The notes below the pieces were generated by a model, which was not told where the DNA came from, did no database searches, and was given only the letters and a program-made list of their open reading frames with translations. 64,000 bases of DNA, from assembly GCF_024300645.1 (NCBI RefSeq), contig NZ_CP101291.1, forward strand, positions 2,294,001 to 2,358,000, given 5' to 3'. The position numbers and the translations under genes are program-made. This document shows positions 53,808 through 64,000 of the stretch, in pieces. Position 1 is the first letter of the stretch. Every line of letters begins with the position of its first letter. Source of the stretch: Alteromonas sp. LMIT006 (lineage in GTDB: Bacteria; Pseudomonadota; Gammaproteobacteria; Enterobacterales; Alteromonadaceae).

Positions 53808-55066
53808 TGTCACATCAAGCCAATATTATCTCGACATACATACAGTTAATTATCGATGCGTTACACGAGCTATCCGCACAAAAACTGCGCACATTCTTAA
53901 CCCTGTTGGGGATGATTTTTGGTGTGGGTGCGGTTATCGCCATGCTCAATATTGGTGAAGGCGCTGAACGCGAAGCGTTAAAGATGATCGATTCGATGGG
54001 GGTGAATAACATCATTGTCAACGCGGTCGAATTTACCGATGATGAGTTAACCGAAATTCGTGAGGAATCGCTTGGCCTCAACACTGGTGATGTCGAAGCA
54101 GCCGTTGCGACTCTCCCCTTTGTGACAGAGTTCTCGGCCAGTAAAACCATCAAAACATATGCCTTATACTCAGACTTCGCAAAATCAGATGCACAGGTTG
54201 TCGGCATCACACCAAGCTACTATGAACATGGCAATTTGACTTTGGCCGATGGTCGCTATACCTATTCTGAGGATGATATTCGCTTGGCTCAAGTGGCTGT
54301 CCTAGGAGCTGATGCGGCAAAAGAACTTTTTCCCAATCAGTCTGCAGTAGGCCAGATGGTTAAGGTGAACCACCTGTGGCTTCAAGTCGTTGGTGTGTTA
54401 CAGCCACCTGCTGGGGATAAAAATGAATTTCAAGGTGTACAAATTGGTGGCGACCGCTATCGCGTATTTGTTCCTCTCAATACCGCTAAACAAAAATTTG
54501 CGTTCAATCCGCTTGACAGTGAGTTAGACAGTTTCAAACTCCAAATCTCAACTGAAACCAATCCGGTTGTTGCCGCCAAAGCTGTGACGCACTTGATGGC
54601 TACTCGTCACAATAATATTGACGTATACGACATCATCATTCCGGCAGAATTATTAGCTCAGCAAAAACAAACTCAGCAAATATTTAATATTGTTATGGCC
54701 TGTGTGGCAGGGATTTCATTGTTAGTTGGGGGGATTGGCATCATGAATATTATGCTGGCTAACGTCATGGAACGCACCACAGAAATTGGCCTACTCAGAG
54801 CCGTCGGTGCGACACAACGCGATATTCGCCTACAGTTTTTGGCGGAGAGTTTTACGATTTCTTTACTCGGAGGCATATTGGGTATTGTGTTTGGTTTAGT
54901 GCTATCAGAAGTGATCGGATTTTATAGCGAATGGGCAGTGTCATGGTCCCTCTCCGCTATTGTCTTATCTTTATCCATCTGTATGCTGGTCGGTGTAGGC
55001 TTTGGTGTCTTCCCTGCGATCAAAGCCTCACAACTTAACCCAATTGAAGCACTGCACTCAGATTAG
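53807..55066 (+). CDS. MacB-type ABC transporter permease
   Basis: A 419-residue permease with one N-terminal membrane helix (about 30-50, LRTFLTLLGMIFGVGAVIAML), a large periplasmic MacB-PCD domain and three C-terminal helices (about 290-315, 340-365, 380-405) of the FtsX family, including GLLRAVGATQRDIRLQFLAES as coupling helix. It has no fused ATPase; that is encoded separately upstream. The complex would push a substrate from periplasm outward through an outer-membrane channel that is not encoded nearby. Confidence 0.93.
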   Translation: MSHQANIISTYIQLIIDALHELSAQKLRTFLTLLGMIFGVGAVIAMLNIGEGAEREALKMIDSMGVNNIIVNAVEFTDDELTEIREESLGLNTGDVEAAVATLPFVTEFSASKTIKTYALYSDFAKSDAQVVGITPSYYEHGNLTLADGRYTYSEDDIRLAQVAVLGADAAKELFPNQSAVGQMVKVNHLWLQVVGVLQPPAGDKNEFQGVQIGGDRYRVFVPLNTAKQKFAFNPLDSELDSFKLQISTETNPVVAAKAVTHLMATRHNNIDVYDIIIPAELLAQQKQTQQIFNIVMACVAGISLLVGGIGIMNIMLANVMERTTEIGLLRAVGATQRDIRLQFLAESFTISLLGGILGIVFGLVLSEVIGFYSEWAVSWSLSAIVLSLSICMLVGVGFGVFPAIKASQLNPIEALHSD

Positions 55067-55068
55067 TG

Positions 55069-55983
55069 TTAAGGAGAAGTATGAATCGGAGCTGATATGG
55101 ATGGATTGACCAATAAGGATTCAGCTCCTGTTTGTGCTTTGAGCTGGGCGAACCACATTCGCATAAATTCTTTGCCTAACATATCTTCAAGCTCACCGCG
55201 TTCGTTCGTTGGGCAGAACAAACTCACTGTCACCACGGTTTTAGCATAGCGATTGGTTTCAACGGTAATGTGTGGATCCACATCGATAAACTCAGCATCC
55301 AAACTGTGCTCAATGAAGGATTTATAGCGCAACGCAACCTCGCGGAAATGCGCACATTGTTCACGCGCAAATGTCGCAAAATCTTCGACAAATTCATATA
55401 CATTAACGGTCGGCTCAGTAGTGATAGTAAACTGATGCAACGAATAGCGTTTAAAAAAATTGAGATTCTTTACCGTTTGCGAAATGAGCTTGTTATTCGG
55501 CACATAGATGTGCTGACCGGTGTAATCATAATGTTCAGGGTCGATTTCTAACAAGACAGTCTTGACCCAATCGATCTCAACCACCTCACCGGCCACATTA
55601 TCAACTTTCACCCAGTCCCCAACGCGAAACGGTCTGACCGATACATAGTAAAAAAATCCGATCACACATTGGATAAATTCGCGCATTGCCAAAACAATGG
55701 CCACCATAAAGGCCGCAATGGATAAGGCGAGGTTTTGCATTTCGTTGGCCCAAAACGCAATAACAACAAACGCCAAAATGGCATTGACGATATTCTCAAA
55801 TGTGTTGATAGAGTTCCGGTGATCGGTTTTGAGTTTCTTACTGCGCTTTTTGGCCCACTTTATTATGGCATGCTTTATCAGTAGCACCACCGTAATCAAG
55901 CCAATGGTGCTAAGCACCTTATATTCGTGAACCCACAGCCAAACTAGAACAAGCCAGTTCTGCATTTGTGTCCAATCCAACAT
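55069..55983 (-). CDS. Mechanosensitive channel, MscS family
   Basis: A 304-residue protein with three N-terminal hydrophobic helices (about 10-40, 63-80, 85-105), the pore-lining region ALSIAAFMVAIVLAMREFIQ, the beta domain RPFRVGDWVKVDNVAGEVVEIDW and a C-terminal cage domain. This is an osmotic-release channel of the small-conductance type. Its start overlaps the dcd stop by one base (TAATG), so it is translationally coupled to dcd, a pairing without obvious functional logic. Confidence 0.9.
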   Translation of the reverse strand: MLDWTQMQNWLVLVWLWVHEYKVLSTIGLITVVLLIKHAIIKWAKKRSKKLKTDHRNSINTFENIVNAILAFVVIAFWANEMQNLALSIAAFMVAIVLAMREFIQCVIGFFYYVSVRPFRVGDWVKVDNVAGEVVEIDWVKTVLLEIDPEHYDYTGQHIYVPNNKLISQTVKNLNFFKRYSLHQFTITTEPTVNVYEFVEDFATFAREQCAHFREVALRYKSFIEHSLDAEFIDVDPHITVETNRYAKTVVTVSLFCPTNERGELEDMLGKEFMRMWFAQLKAQTGAESLLVNPSISAPIHTSP

Positions 55984-56576
55984 TAATCCCCTACTTGATC
56001 TTGATTGATTCGAGAAGCGATAGCACCATCTTGGTTTTTGTATTTAGCATCAACACGAGCATTGTAGGGCTTCTCGGCTGGCGCCGATAATACCTCAAAC
56101 GACAAAGCGCCGATTTTCATCCCCGGTTTTAGTGCCAATGGCAGTTTGCCTGAATTAAAAAACTCCAAAACAATATTTCCCGACCAACCCGGGTCAATTC
56201 GATGTGCTGTTACATGCACCATTAAACCTAAACGCGCCAATGACGAACGGCCATCTAACCAGCCGACAATGTTGTCTGGAAGGGTTACAGATTCGTGAGT
56301 GATGGCTAATGCTAATTCACCTGGATGCAAGAAAAAAGACTGATCTTCTGCAATCGTAATCTCGTCACTCATGACTGCTTCAAGCTGATTCTGCACATCT
56401 GACTTGGCACCGGATAAATCGATATAAGGTGCAGCGTGATCTTCAAATACGCGGAACTTGTTGCCCAAGCGCATATCGACCGTCAGCCCACTAATATGTT
56501 CATAAGAGGGTTGTGGCGATATAGTGATTTTACCCTGTTGTAAATACGTCCAAATATCTTTGTCACATAAGCGCAT
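55983..56576 (-). CDS. dcd: dCTP deaminase
   Basis: A 197-residue trimeric enzyme deaminating dCTP to dUTP, the main source of dUMP in gammaproteobacteria. Motifs: [31 protein letters not shown] with the catalytic region, and [17 protein letters not shown]. The start is ATG 56576 ([11 protein letters not shown]); 18 upstream codons to 56630 have no family similarity. Divergent from metG; the mrp/apbC gene often found between them is missing. Confidence 0.96.
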   Translation of the reverse strand: MRLCDKDIWTYLQQGKITISPQPSYEHISGLTVDMRLGNKFRVFEDHAAPYIDLSGAKSDVQNQLEAVMSDEITIAEDQSFFLHPGELALAITHESVTLPDNIVGWLDGRSSLARLGLMVHVTAHRIDPGWSGNIVLEFFNSGKLPLALKPGMKIGALSFEVLSAPAEKPYNARVDAKYKNQDGAIASRINQDQVGD

Positions 56577-56681
56577 AAGCGTCTTGTTCTCAATGGTATT
56601 GCAAAATGTCCAATGTACACATAGTAACATTTAAGCTAAAATCGCACACCATAAATTTGAGGTAAAAAAAGAAAGCAAACT

Positions 56682-58724
56682 ATGAGTCAATCTTCCCGCG
56701 ACATCCTAGTCACCAGTGCCCTGCCGTACGCCAATGGTTCAATTCACTTAGGACATTTACTCGAGCACATACAAACGGACATTTGGACCCGATTCCAGCG
56801 TATGCGTGGACACAACATCATTGCCGTCTGTGCCGATGATGCGCATGGCACGCCGGTAATGCTCAAGGCGCAAGAACTAGGCGTTAAACCAGAAGATATG
56901 GTTGAAGCAACTCGTCAAGAACATTGGCGTGATTTACAGGGTTTTGGGATCAGCTATGACAATTATTACTCAACGCATTCACCTGAAAACACGCAATTCT
57001 CTCAAGATATGTATAATCGCCTCAAAGCGAATGGTTACATCACTAAGAAAACCATCAATCAGCTTTATGATCCAGAAAAAGAAATGTTTCTTCCCGACCG
57101 CTTCGTCAAAGGTGATTGCCCAAAATGCGGAGCTGAAGACCAAAATGGCGATAGCTGTGATGTCTGTGGCGCGACTTACTCTCCAACCGAAGTCAAAAAC
57201 CCACGTTCTGTGGTCAGTGGCGCAACTCCGGTACTAAAAGACTCTGAGCATTATTTCTTTGATTTGCCTCAATTTACTGAGATGTTGCATGAATGGATTG
57301 GCTCTGGATCCATTCAAGCTGAAATGGCCAACAAGCTCAACGAATGGTTTGAGGGTGGCTTGCAGCAGTGGGATATTTCTCGTGATGCGCCGTATTTTGG
57401 GATTGAGATCCCTGATGCGCCAGGTAAGTTTTTCTATGTCTGGCTCGATGCACCCATTGGCTACATGGCGTCCTTCAAAAACTACGCTGACCAGCATGGG
57501 ATTGACTTTGATCAGTTCTGGGCCAAAGACTCTACCGCTGAAATGTATCACTTTATCGGCAAAGACATCACTTATTTTCACTGTTTGTTCTGGCCAGCCA
57601 TGCTCGAAGGTGCAGGTTACCGTAAGCCTACCGGCGTTAACATTCACGGTTTTGTGACGGTCAACGGGGCTAAGATGTCAAAGTCAAAAGGGACTTTTAT
57701 TAAAGCGAGCACCTATCTTGAACATTTAAACCCAGAATATTTGCGATATTATTTTGCTTCTAAACTCAATGATAGCGTGACGGATATTGATTTGAACTTT
57801 GACGATTTTTGTCAAAAGGTCAATGCTGACTTAGTCGGTAAAGTAGTGAATATTGCCAGTCGCTGTGCTGGATTTATTACCAAGCGTTTCGCTGGTCAGT
57901 TGTCTGAAAATGTCATGGATCCTGAGCTGTTAGCTCAATTCCAAAACAAATCCGATGCGATTGCCCAATATTTTGAAAAACGTCAATATCATCATGCAAT
58001 TCGTGAAATCATGACACTGGCCGATGCCGCAAATCAATTCATCGATGCGCAAGCCCCATGGGTCACCATCAAAGAAGAAGGCAAAGAACAGTTCACGCAT
58101 GATGTCTGTTCTATGGGTATTCACTTATTCCGTATTCTAGCTATTTATCTTGCGCCGGTGGTGCCAAATTTAGCGCAAAGCGCTGAGGCGTTTCTCAATG
58201 ACACATTCACTTGGGAAGCAACCAGTAATACGTTAACCGGTCACGGTATTAATAAATTCAAGGCCATGTTACAACGGGTGGATAAAGACAAAGTGGCTGC
58301 TATGGTGGAAGCATCAAAAGAAAACCTTGCTCCCAAAGCGGCCCCTGTAAAGAAGCCGGCAAAGACAGCGAAACTTGCATCAGACGACGAACTTGCTCCC
58401 ACAATTCAGTTTGAAGATTTTGCCAAGATTGACTTACGCATCGCCAAAATAGTCTCTGCCGAGCACGTTGAAGGCGCTGATAAGTTATTGTGTCTGCAAC
58501 TTGACATTGGCACTGAAACGAGACAAGTCTTTGCCGGGATTAAATCCGCTTATTCTCCGGAACAGCTATCCGGAAAACTGACTGTTATGGTGGCTAATTT
58601 AGCGCCTCGCAAGATGCGTTTTGGGATGTCGGAAGGAATGGTCTTAGCTGCAGGTCCAGGTGGCGATGAACTCTACATTTTAGAACCGCATGAAGGTGCC
58701 AAGCCAGGTATGCGCGTCAAATAA
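56682..58724 (+). CDS. metG: Methionyl-tRNA synthetase
   Basis: A 680-residue class I synthetase. HIGH-type motif in [15 protein letters not shown] (about 15-29), zinc-knuckle cysteines [18 protein letters not shown] (about 146-163), KMSKS in [11 protein letters not shown] near 331, and a C-terminal tRNA-binding OB domain (about 580-680, [24 protein letters not shown]) after a Lys/Ala/Pro linker. The dimeric E. coli type. A terminator lies 30 bases after the stop, inside the convergent gene. Confidence 0.98.
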   Translation: MSQSSRDILVTSALPYANGSIHLGHLLEHIQTDIWTRFQRMRGHNIIAVCADDAHGTPVMLKAQELGVKPEDMVEATRQEHWRDLQGFGISYDNYYSTHSPENTQFSQDMYNRLKANGYITKKTINQLYDPEKEMFLPDRFVKGDCPKCGAEDQNGDSCDVCGATYSPTEVKNPRSVVSGATPVLKDSEHYFFDLPQFTEMLHEWIGSGSIQAEMANKLNEWFEGGLQQWDISRDAPYFGIEIPDAPGKFFYVWLDAPIGYMASFKNYADQHGIDFDQFWAKDSTAEMYHFIGKDITYFHCLFWPAMLEGAGYRKPTGVNIHGFVTVNGAKMSKSKGTFIKASTYLEHLNPEYLRYYFASKLNDSVTDIDLNFDDFCQKVNADLVGKVVNIASRCAGFITKRFAGQLSENVMDPELLAQFQNKSDAIAQYFEKRQYHHAIREIMTLADAANQFIDAQAPWVTIKEEGKEQFTHDVCSMGIHLFRILAIYLAPVVPNLAQSAEAFLNDTFTWEATSNTLTGHGINKFKAMLQRVDKDKVAAMVEASKENLAPKAAPVKKPAKTAKLASDDELAPTIQFEDFAKIDLRIAKIVSAEHVEGADKLLCLQLDIGTETRQVFAGIKSAYSPEQLSGKLTVMVANLAPRKMRFGMSEGMVLAAGPGGDELYILEPHEGAKPGMRVK

Positions 58725-58726
58725 CA

Positions 58727-59482
58727 TCAGCGTCTACTGGCAGTATTTAAGTGAGCCGCGGCCGGTCTGAGTCGCGGCTTTATTTTGACCAATTTTGGTG
58801 CTATCAAATTAAGTGGCGTCTCTCTTTTCCTTGCAATAATCACATACATACTGCGTAAGCATGCAAGCGATTCGAATCGTCCCAGTGCTTTGTCTTTTTG
58901 GCTTTTTGCCAAAAGGTTGTGACCTGCAAAGTATTCAGTGTGAATCACTTCAAAATTTAACAACGATAACCAGTCCTTTACGCGAAGTGCACTAAAGTAC
59001 CGAGCGGATTTTAACGGGTTTTGTTTGAACCACGGAGATAGATGCGCTAAGCCTGACAGGCTCGTTGGGTTAAAGCCTGTCATTATTAAATATCCATCCG
59101 ACCTCAATACCCTATCAAACTCCCGCAATTGAGTGTGGGGATCAGAGCTAAAATCTAACGCATGCAATGCCAAAATGGCGTCCATACCATGCTCCTGAAT
59201 CGCCAAGGAGTGATAGTCACTGTTGCATAGGTAGCTATTTAAATTGGCTGACTCAGATGGTGCATTACATAAAATATTGAGTTCTCTGCGCAGACTGTGT
59301 TTATTCCAGTCTAGCTGTTGACTCAATGGCCCGATTCGCAACAAATAATCACCGTACATCGTCGGCCCAAATTCGTTCAGAATATCGATGAGTTTTCTTT
59401 GCACCGTTTGATAACGACTGATACACTTCCAATCCATTGGGTAATCAATTTTTCGTGATATTTTAGCCGGAAACAGCATCAT
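58727..59482 (-). CDS. YafS-like SAM-dependent methyltransferase
   Basis: A 251-residue class I methyltransferase. The central strand region MDAILALHALDFSSDPHTQLREFDRVLRSDGYLIMTGFNPTS is typical, with GPLSQQLDWNKHSLR earlier standing in for the SAM-binding glycine loop, which is weak. The position divergent from gloB equals that of yafS in E. coli. The substrate is unknown. The last 20 residues are basic. The gene's 3' end contains the metG terminator on the opposite strand. Confidence 0.82.
   Translation of the reverse strand: MMLFPAKISRKIDYPMDWKCISRYQTVQRKLIDILNEFGPTMYGDYLLRIGPLSQQLDWNKHSLRRELNILCNAPSESANLNSYLCNSDYHSLAIQEHGMDAILALHALDFSSDPHTQLREFDRVLRSDGYLIMTGFNPTSLSGLAHLSPWFKQNPLKSARYFSALRVKDWLSLLNFEVIHTEYFAGHNLLAKSQKDKALGRFESLACLRSMYVIIARKRETPLNLIAPKLVKIKPRLRPAAAHLNTASRR
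58754..58786 (+). terminator. metG terminator embedded in the yafS-like gene
   Basis: AGCCGCG/CGCGGCT (58754-58760 and 58773-58779), loop of 12, followed by TTATTTT, on the plus strand. Confidence 0.7.
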
Positions 59483-59500
59483 GAGCCTGTTCAGTCCTTT

Positions 59501-60376
59501 ATGAATTTACACAAAAAAACCAACTTTGTTAATTTGTCGGTACAGCTAGAAGATAGCGCGTTGCAATTATTATTACAACAAACTCAAGCAAATGCAGGCT
59601 ATTCAAATAACATTCACATTCTGCCTTTACCTGCTTTTACCGACAATTATATTTGGGCAATGTTCAATAACACTCACTGTGTCGTCGTTGACCCAGGAGA
59701 TGCAAACGTCGTCATTGATTTTGTCGAGCGTTTTGGGTTGGTACTTTCTTCCGTTTTGATTACGCATCACCACCCTGATCATACCGGGGGATTAAAAGCA
59801 CTCAAAGCATACAATTCTGCGTTATCCGTATTTGGCCCTCACTCGGCCAAAATTCCAGAAATCACCACCCCATTGGCCAGTGAAGATTGTGTCTTTCTCA
59901 ATGAGTTTGGTGCAGAGTTTCGTGTGATGGAAGCCCCTGGGCATACTCTTGACCATATTTTATATTACGCCAATGATGTCCTGTTTTGTGGTGATACGTT
60001 ATTTTCAGTGGGATGTGGACGTATTTTTGAAGGTTCTTTCGCGCAAATGCACCAGAGCTTACAACAGATTGTGAGACTCCCACCATCAACCCAGATCTAC
60101 TGTACGCACGAATATACACTGGCTAATATTGCTTTTGCCTTAACAGTCGAACCCGATAATCCTGACCTGAATCATTATAAGGCGTGGGCAGAAAGGCAAC
60201 AGGCGAGTAATATACCCACCATTCCAACGACGTTATCTCAACAGCTTAAGTTAAACCCTTTTTTACGGGTTAAATTCTCACCAGTGGTAAAATTCGCTGA
60301 ACAACGTTCTGGACATAAAGGTCTTGATAATGTTGAAGTATTTACGCAGCTAAGACTGGCTAAAGACGAATTTTAG
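59501..60376 (+). CDS. gloB: Hydroxyacylglutathione hydrolase (glyoxalase II)
   Basis: A metallo-beta-lactamase-fold enzyme cleaving S-lactoylglutathione in methylglyoxal detoxification. The metal motif THHHPDHTGG is near residue 88, with APGHTLDHI and CGDTLFSVGCGR further on and THEYTLAN. Read from ATG 59501 the protein has 291 residues, about 40 more than the usual 251: the family start (IxxLPAFTDNYIW) begins near residue 39. The extension has no in-frame internal ATG, so either it is real or a rarer start is used. Only 18 bases separate this ATG from the divergent methyltransferase start. Confidence 0.92.
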   Translation: MNLHKKTNFVNLSVQLEDSALQLLLQQTQANAGYSNNIHILPLPAFTDNYIWAMFNNTHCVVVDPGDANVVIDFVERFGLVLSSVLITHHHPDHTGGLKALKAYNSALSVFGPHSAKIPEITTPLASEDCVFLNEFGAEFRVMEAPGHTLDHILYYANDVLFCGDTLFSVGCGRIFEGSFAQMHQSLQQIVRLPPSTQIYCTHEYTLANIAFALTVEPDNPDLNHYKAWAERQQASNIPTIPTTLSQQLKLNPFLRVKFSPVVKFAEQRSGHKGLDNVEVFTQLRLAKDEF

Positions 60377-60436
60377 TAGCAAAAACAACCAAAAATCCGT
60401 ACACTTCACGCACATTTATTTGTGTGAGGGTATGAT

Positions 60437-62062
60437 TTGAGAACGGTGTTATTGCTGCTGTGTGGAGTATTGTCTGTTGTCACAATCAGCGGCTGCGTAA
60501 GTACTGATGGTAAAAGCGCATTTGGCTTATACGCTAACAAGACAGCCTCACAATCTCCAGTGCAGGATGAAACCGATCCTGACATTGTACATCCTGTTGC
60601 TGAAATAGCTGAAACGCTCGATAACATTATTGTTGAAACACCTCAATCTGAGCTCCCAAAAGCCATTAAGCCTACCAACGATTTATGGCAATACATCGCC
60701 CAAAACTTAGATACCTTAGCAATCGACAAACAACAAATTCAGAGCCAAATTGATTGGTATGCAAAGCATCCCAACTATATGAAACGCATTAGCCAGCGCG
60801 CTAAATTTTTTCTTTACTACATAGTGCAAGAGCTTGAGGCGAACAACATGCCATTAGAGTTGGCCTTGCTTCCCATTGTCGAAAGTTCGTTTGACCCCTT
60901 TGCATATTCACATGGTAGCGCTGCTGGTATGTGGCAGTTTATTCCTGGCACAGGAAAGCGCTTTGGTATGCAACAAACCTGGTGGTATGACGGTCGCAGA
61001 GATATTATCGCTTCCACACAAGGAGCAATTGATTACCTTCAATATTTGCACAAGTTTTTCGATGGCAACTGGGAGCATGCACTGGCCGCATACAACTCGG
61101 GAGAAGGGCGAGTTCGCAACGCAATTCGCAAGAACAAACGCAGTGGTAAAGCAACGGATTTTTGGTCTTTAAAATTACCCAAAGAAACGCAAGGTTATGT
61201 GCCGAAGTTGATGGCATTGGTCGTACTGCTCAAAGAAGCTGAAACATATCAAATGGTTTGGCCTCATATACCTAATCAGCCTATGATTGATGTGGTTGAG
61301 ATTGACGGTCAGGTTGATCTCGCTAAAGCTGCCGAGCTTGCAGGTCTGAGTGTGAATGAACTACATGCTTTGAACCCGGGGTTTAACCGCTGGGCAACTG
61401 ATCCCAAAGGTCCTCACCGTTTGGTTTTACCTATAGATAGAACTGAGCAATTTACCCGTGAATTTGCAGCGCTATCTGAATCAGATAAAGTCCAATGGGT
61501 ACGGCATAAAGTTCAACCTGGTGAAAGTCTTGGTGTATTAGCTCAAAAATACGCTACAACTGTTCATGTTATTAAGGACATTAACGATCTTAAAAGCAAC
61601 GTCATTATTGCTGGAAAGCATCTGCTTGTGCCTCAGTCTCTAACTTCATTAGAGAATTACGGGCTTTCTGAAGAGCAACGAACAGCTCGATTACAGAATC
61701 GCAAAAAAGCCGATGTGAATATCAAACATGTGATTCAATCAGGTGACACCTTGTGGGATCTTGCACAACAATACAAAGTGTCTACACGAGAAATTGCCAG
61801 TTGGAATGGTCTTTCGCCTAAAGATTATCTCAAGCCAGGGCAAACCTTAGTGATTTGGTATGAAGCTGATAAGCCGGTTGGGATCCAGCGCAAAGTGACA
61901 TATACCGTGCGTAGAGGTGATTCTCTAGCTCAGATTGGTCAAAAATTTAATGTCAAAATAGCCCAAATTAAACAGTGGAATAATCTATTTGGTCAGAAAT
62001 ATTTGCAACCAGGGCAAAAGCTGACCTTAATCGTAGACGTAACACGAACCGGTACAATTTAA
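60437..62062 (+). CDS. mltD: Membrane-bound lytic murein transglycosylase D
   Basis: A 541-residue lipoprotein. Signal with lipobox ISGC (Cys20), then the lysozyme-like SLT domain with the catalytic glutamate in LLPIVESSFDP (about 149), GMWQFIPGTGKRFG and AYNSGEGRVRNA, then three LysM peptidoglycan-binding repeats (about 355-400, 430-472, 485-530). The start is an unusual TTG at 60437 with GAGGG upstream; the nearby ATG at 60432 is out of frame and followed at once by TGA. GTG 60446 is an alternative. gloB–mltD order is conserved. Confidence 0.95.
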   Translation: MRTVLLLLCGVLSVVTISGCVSTDGKSAFGLYANKTASQSPVQDETDPDIVHPVAEIAETLDNIIVETPQSELPKAIKPTNDLWQYIAQNLDTLAIDKQQIQSQIDWYAKHPNYMKRISQRAKFFLYYIVQELEANNMPLELALLPIVESSFDPFAYSHGSAAGMWQFIPGTGKRFGMQQTWWYDGRRDIIASTQGAIDYLQYLHKFFDGNWEHALAAYNSGEGRVRNAIRKNKRSGKATDFWSLKLPKETQGYVPKLMALVVLLKEAETYQMVWPHIPNQPMIDVVEIDGQVDLAKAAELAGLSVNELHALNPGFNRWATDPKGPHRLVLPIDRTEQFTREFAALSESDKVQWVRHKVQPGESLGVLAQKYATTVHVIKDINDLKSNVIIAGKHLLVPQSLTSLENYGLSEEQRTARLQNRKKADVNIKHVIQSGDTLWDLAQQYKVSTREIASWNGLSPKDYLKPGQTLVIWYEADKPVGIQRKVTYTVRRGDSLAQIGQKFNVKIAQIKQWNNLFGQKYLQPGQKLTLIVDVTRTGTI

Positions 62063-62117
62063 ATCTACTTCGCCCATGGCTCATGCTATATTGGCTTAGG
62101 CTTTGCGTCATGCAGCC

Positions 62118-63497
62118 CTAAGCTTTACGCCATGTTGTTCCTTGGGCACTGTCTTCGATAACAATTCCCATCGCCGTTAGAGCATCTCTTGCCGCATCTG
62201 CTGCCGCCCAATCCTTATCCAAACGAGCTTGTTTTCGTTGCTGAATGAGAGCTTCAATTTGTTCGACATCGACATCATCCCCCGCTTGCAAAAACGCATC
62301 TGGTGCACTTTGTAAACACCCTAAGATCTCACCAAGCCCCAGCAATACCCTAGCTAGTTTAGCCGCCTCTTCCGGCTCTGAAGCTTTGGCAATATTCAGC
62401 GCTCGTGCACAGTCAAACATCACTGACATCGCAACTGGCGTATTAAAATCGTCATTCATTGCTGCTTCGAAACGCTCAAGGTATCCACCATAACTTAGAT
62501 CAGTATGTGCATCAGGCGTCACATCACGTAGTGCTGTATAAAGACGCTCGAGTGACGCTTGCGCCTGAGCAATGTTATCTTGTGAATAAGAGAGCTGGCT
62601 GCGGTAATGCGCAGACATCAAGAAAAATCTCAGTGTTTCTGGATGATGTTCAGCCAACACGTCGCGCAATGTAAAAAAGTTACCCAAGGATTTGGACATC
62701 TTTTCATTGTCGACCTGAACCATACCAGTGTGTACCCAGTAGTTTACATAAGGCGTATCAAAGGCACAGCAAGATTGCGCAATTTCGTTTTCGTGGTGTG
62801 GGAAGGTCAAATCAGAACCGCCCCCATGAATATCGAAATGCTCGCCCAAATGTTTGTGATTCATTGCTGAACACTCAATATGCCAGCCCGGTCGCCCTGC
62901 ACCCCATGGTGAGTCCCAGAATGGTTCACCAGGCTTCACCGTTTTCCACAACACAAAATCCAGTGGATCGCGTTTATCTTGGTCTACATCGACGCGAGCA
63001 CCGGCTTGCAATTGCTCCAAATCCTGTTTGCTGAGTTTGCCGTAATCTTTATAAGATTTAACCGAAAATAGCACATCACCATTATCAGCCACATACGCGT
63101 GCTTTTTGTCAATCAAGCGTTGGATGACATCGATAATTTCATTCATGTGCGTGGTAACCCGAGGTTCAATATCAGGTGGTAACAAATTCAGCGCTGCAAA
63201 ATCCTCATGCATCATCGCAATCGTTCGCTCGGTTAATTCCGATGTAGACTCATTATTGGCCATTGCGCGAGCAATGATTTTGTCATCGACATCGGTAATG
63301 TTGCGCACATAATTCACTTGAAAACCCAAATGACGTAAATACCGCACCATGATGTCAAAGCTTAAATAAGTGCGGGCATGTCCCATATGCGACAAATCGT
63401 AAACAGTGATACCGCAGACATACAAACCGACAATACCTGGCTGACGTGGTTTGAATATGGCTTTTTCTCGGTTTAACGTATTGTATATTTGTAACAT
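62118..63497 (-). CDS. cysS: Cysteinyl-tRNA synthetase
   Basis: A 459-residue class I synthetase. Motifs: [17 protein letters not shown] with zinc cysteine and HIGH-type site (about 28-44), [22 protein letters not shown] (zinc ligands, about 207-229) and [15 protein letters not shown] (about 266-280). A C-terminal anticodon domain completes the usual length. Divergent from ppiB, a common gammaproteobacterial arrangement. Confidence 0.98.
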   Translation of the reverse strand: MLQIYNTLNREKAIFKPRQPGIVGLYVCGITVYDLSHMGHARTYLSFDIMVRYLRHLGFQVNYVRNITDVDDKIIARAMANNESTSELTERTIAMMHEDFAALNLLPPDIEPRVTTHMNEIIDVIQRLIDKKHAYVADNGDVLFSVKSYKDYGKLSKQDLEQLQAGARVDVDQDKRDPLDFVLWKTVKPGEPFWDSPWGAGRPGWHIECSAMNHKHLGEHFDIHGGGSDLTFPHHENEIAQSCCAFDTPYVNYWVHTGMVQVDNEKMSKSLGNFFTLRDVLAEHHPETLRFFLMSAHYRSQLSYSQDNIAQAQASLERLYTALRDVTPDAHTDLSYGGYLERFEAAMNDDFNTPVAMSVMFDCARALNIAKASEPEEAAKLARVLLGLGEILGCLQSAPDAFLQAGDDVDVEQIEALIQQRKQARLDKDWAAADAARDALTAMGIVIEDSAQGTTWRKA

Positions 63498-63647
63498 AGG
63501 TTTGGCTTAAGTAATTAGATAGAAGGAGATTTGTCAGGATTATACCATTAATGCAATTAGTTGAAACTGGCAAAAAGTCTGCTTTGGCTTGCAAGCAAAC
63601 GATTTTTAAGTATTATTGCGCCCTTATCAACGAATTGGAGCGTCCTT

Positions 63648-64000
63648 ATGACTACCGTTACTTTAGAAACAAACCACGGTGCAATCACCTTAGAATTGAA
63701 CGCAGAAAAAGCGCCAAAAACGGTCGAAAACTTTTTATCTTATGTTAACGATGGTTTCTTTGATGGGACTATCTTCCACCGTGTAATCAAAGGTTTTATG
63801 ATCCAAGGCGGTGGTTTTACTCCAGATATGGAACAAAAATCGACTAAAGATGCCATTGACAACGAAGCCAACAACGGCCTGACCAACGTCAAAGGCAGTA
63901 TTGCCATGGCGCGTACAAATGATCCGCATTCCGCTACGTCGCAGTTTTTTATTAACGTTCGCGATAATGACTTTTTGAACTTTAGCTCTGAATCAGGCAG
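63648..64000 (+). CDS. ppiB: Cytoplasmic peptidyl-prolyl isomerase B, 5' part
   Basis: The frame begins at ATG 63648 (TTGGAG upstream) and is open to the window end, so about 117 of the usual 164 residues are seen. Cyclophilin motifs: [34 protein letters not shown] and [18 protein letters not shown] followed by SQFFINV. No signal peptide, thus the cytoplasmic form. Confidence 0.96.
   Translation, partial: MTTVTLETNHGAITLELNAEKAPKTVENFLSYVNDGFFDGTIFHRVIKGFMIQGGGFTPDMEQKSTKDAIDNEANNGLTNVKGSIAMARTNDPHSATSQFFINVRDNDFLNFSSESG

Overview
The window is a stretch of chromosome from a marine-type gammaproteobacterium, most likely in the Alteromonadales. The evidence is core gene order and protein character: tRNA-fMet–rimP–nusA–infB–rbfA–truB–rpsO, ratA–rnfH divergent from smpB, ppsA divergent from its regulator, cysS divergent from ppiB, a yafS-like gene divergent from gloB–mltD, and families common in that order (DUF3422, DUF3087, DUF3307, dimeric dUTPase). 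Base composition is moderate and even. I see no prophage, transposase or CRISPR array. The genus cannot be fixed from sequence reading alone. Both ends cut genes: a RoxA-type oxygenase at the left and ppiB at the right.

Layout. 1–9 kb: roxA (3' part), a DUF4826-like gene, a YdiJ-type FAD/Fe-S dehydrogenase, ppsA and its regulator, rnfH–ratA, smpB. 9–15.6 kb: a MetY-type sulfhydrylase, then a tight run of a membrane coiled-coil protein, a PurD-like ATP-grasp protein and alanine racemase, then a collagen-like lipoprotein. 15.6–22.3 kb (minus strand): the translation/transcription-factor operon led by tRNA-fMet. 22.3–35.8 kb: phhB, a LysR regulator, an ECF sigma operon with DUF3106, hemN with a possible FNR site, dUTPase, DUF3422, an acyl-CoA ligase, DUF3307, an M49-like lipoprotein peptidase, a secreted S9 peptidase and two very small ORFs. 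36–37.3 kb: a thiolase.

37.3–47.6 kb is the most distinctive part, a PQQ biosynthesis locus: an M17 aminopeptidase, pqqA, pqqB, pqqC, pqqD, pqqE and a half-size M16 metalloprotease in the PqqF role. A convergent WYL-regulator/MFS operon, a DUF3087 gene and an orphan TRAP binding protein follow. Then comes a second, solitary pqqA encoding a precursor with only one residue changed despite extensive synonymous divergence. Next to it, a 3' fragment of tRNA-Pro is duplicated and attached to an array of small hairpins.

48–64 kb: pirin, htpX, and a four-gene MacB-type ABC export operon in which one adaptor is an internal tandem duplication and a second adaptor is a lipoprotein. These are followed by mscS–dcd, metG, the yafS-like gene, gloB, mltD, cysS and ppiB.

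How the genes cooperate: PqqA is cross-linked by PqqE with PqqD, trimmed by proteases (M16 and possibly M17 candidates are adjacent), and finished by PqqB and PqqC. The second pqqA would raise precursor supply or give it separate control. The ABC operon encodes an inner-membrane export machine that still needs an outer-membrane channel from elsewhere. The nusA–infB block couples initiator tRNA, initiation factor and ribosome maturation.
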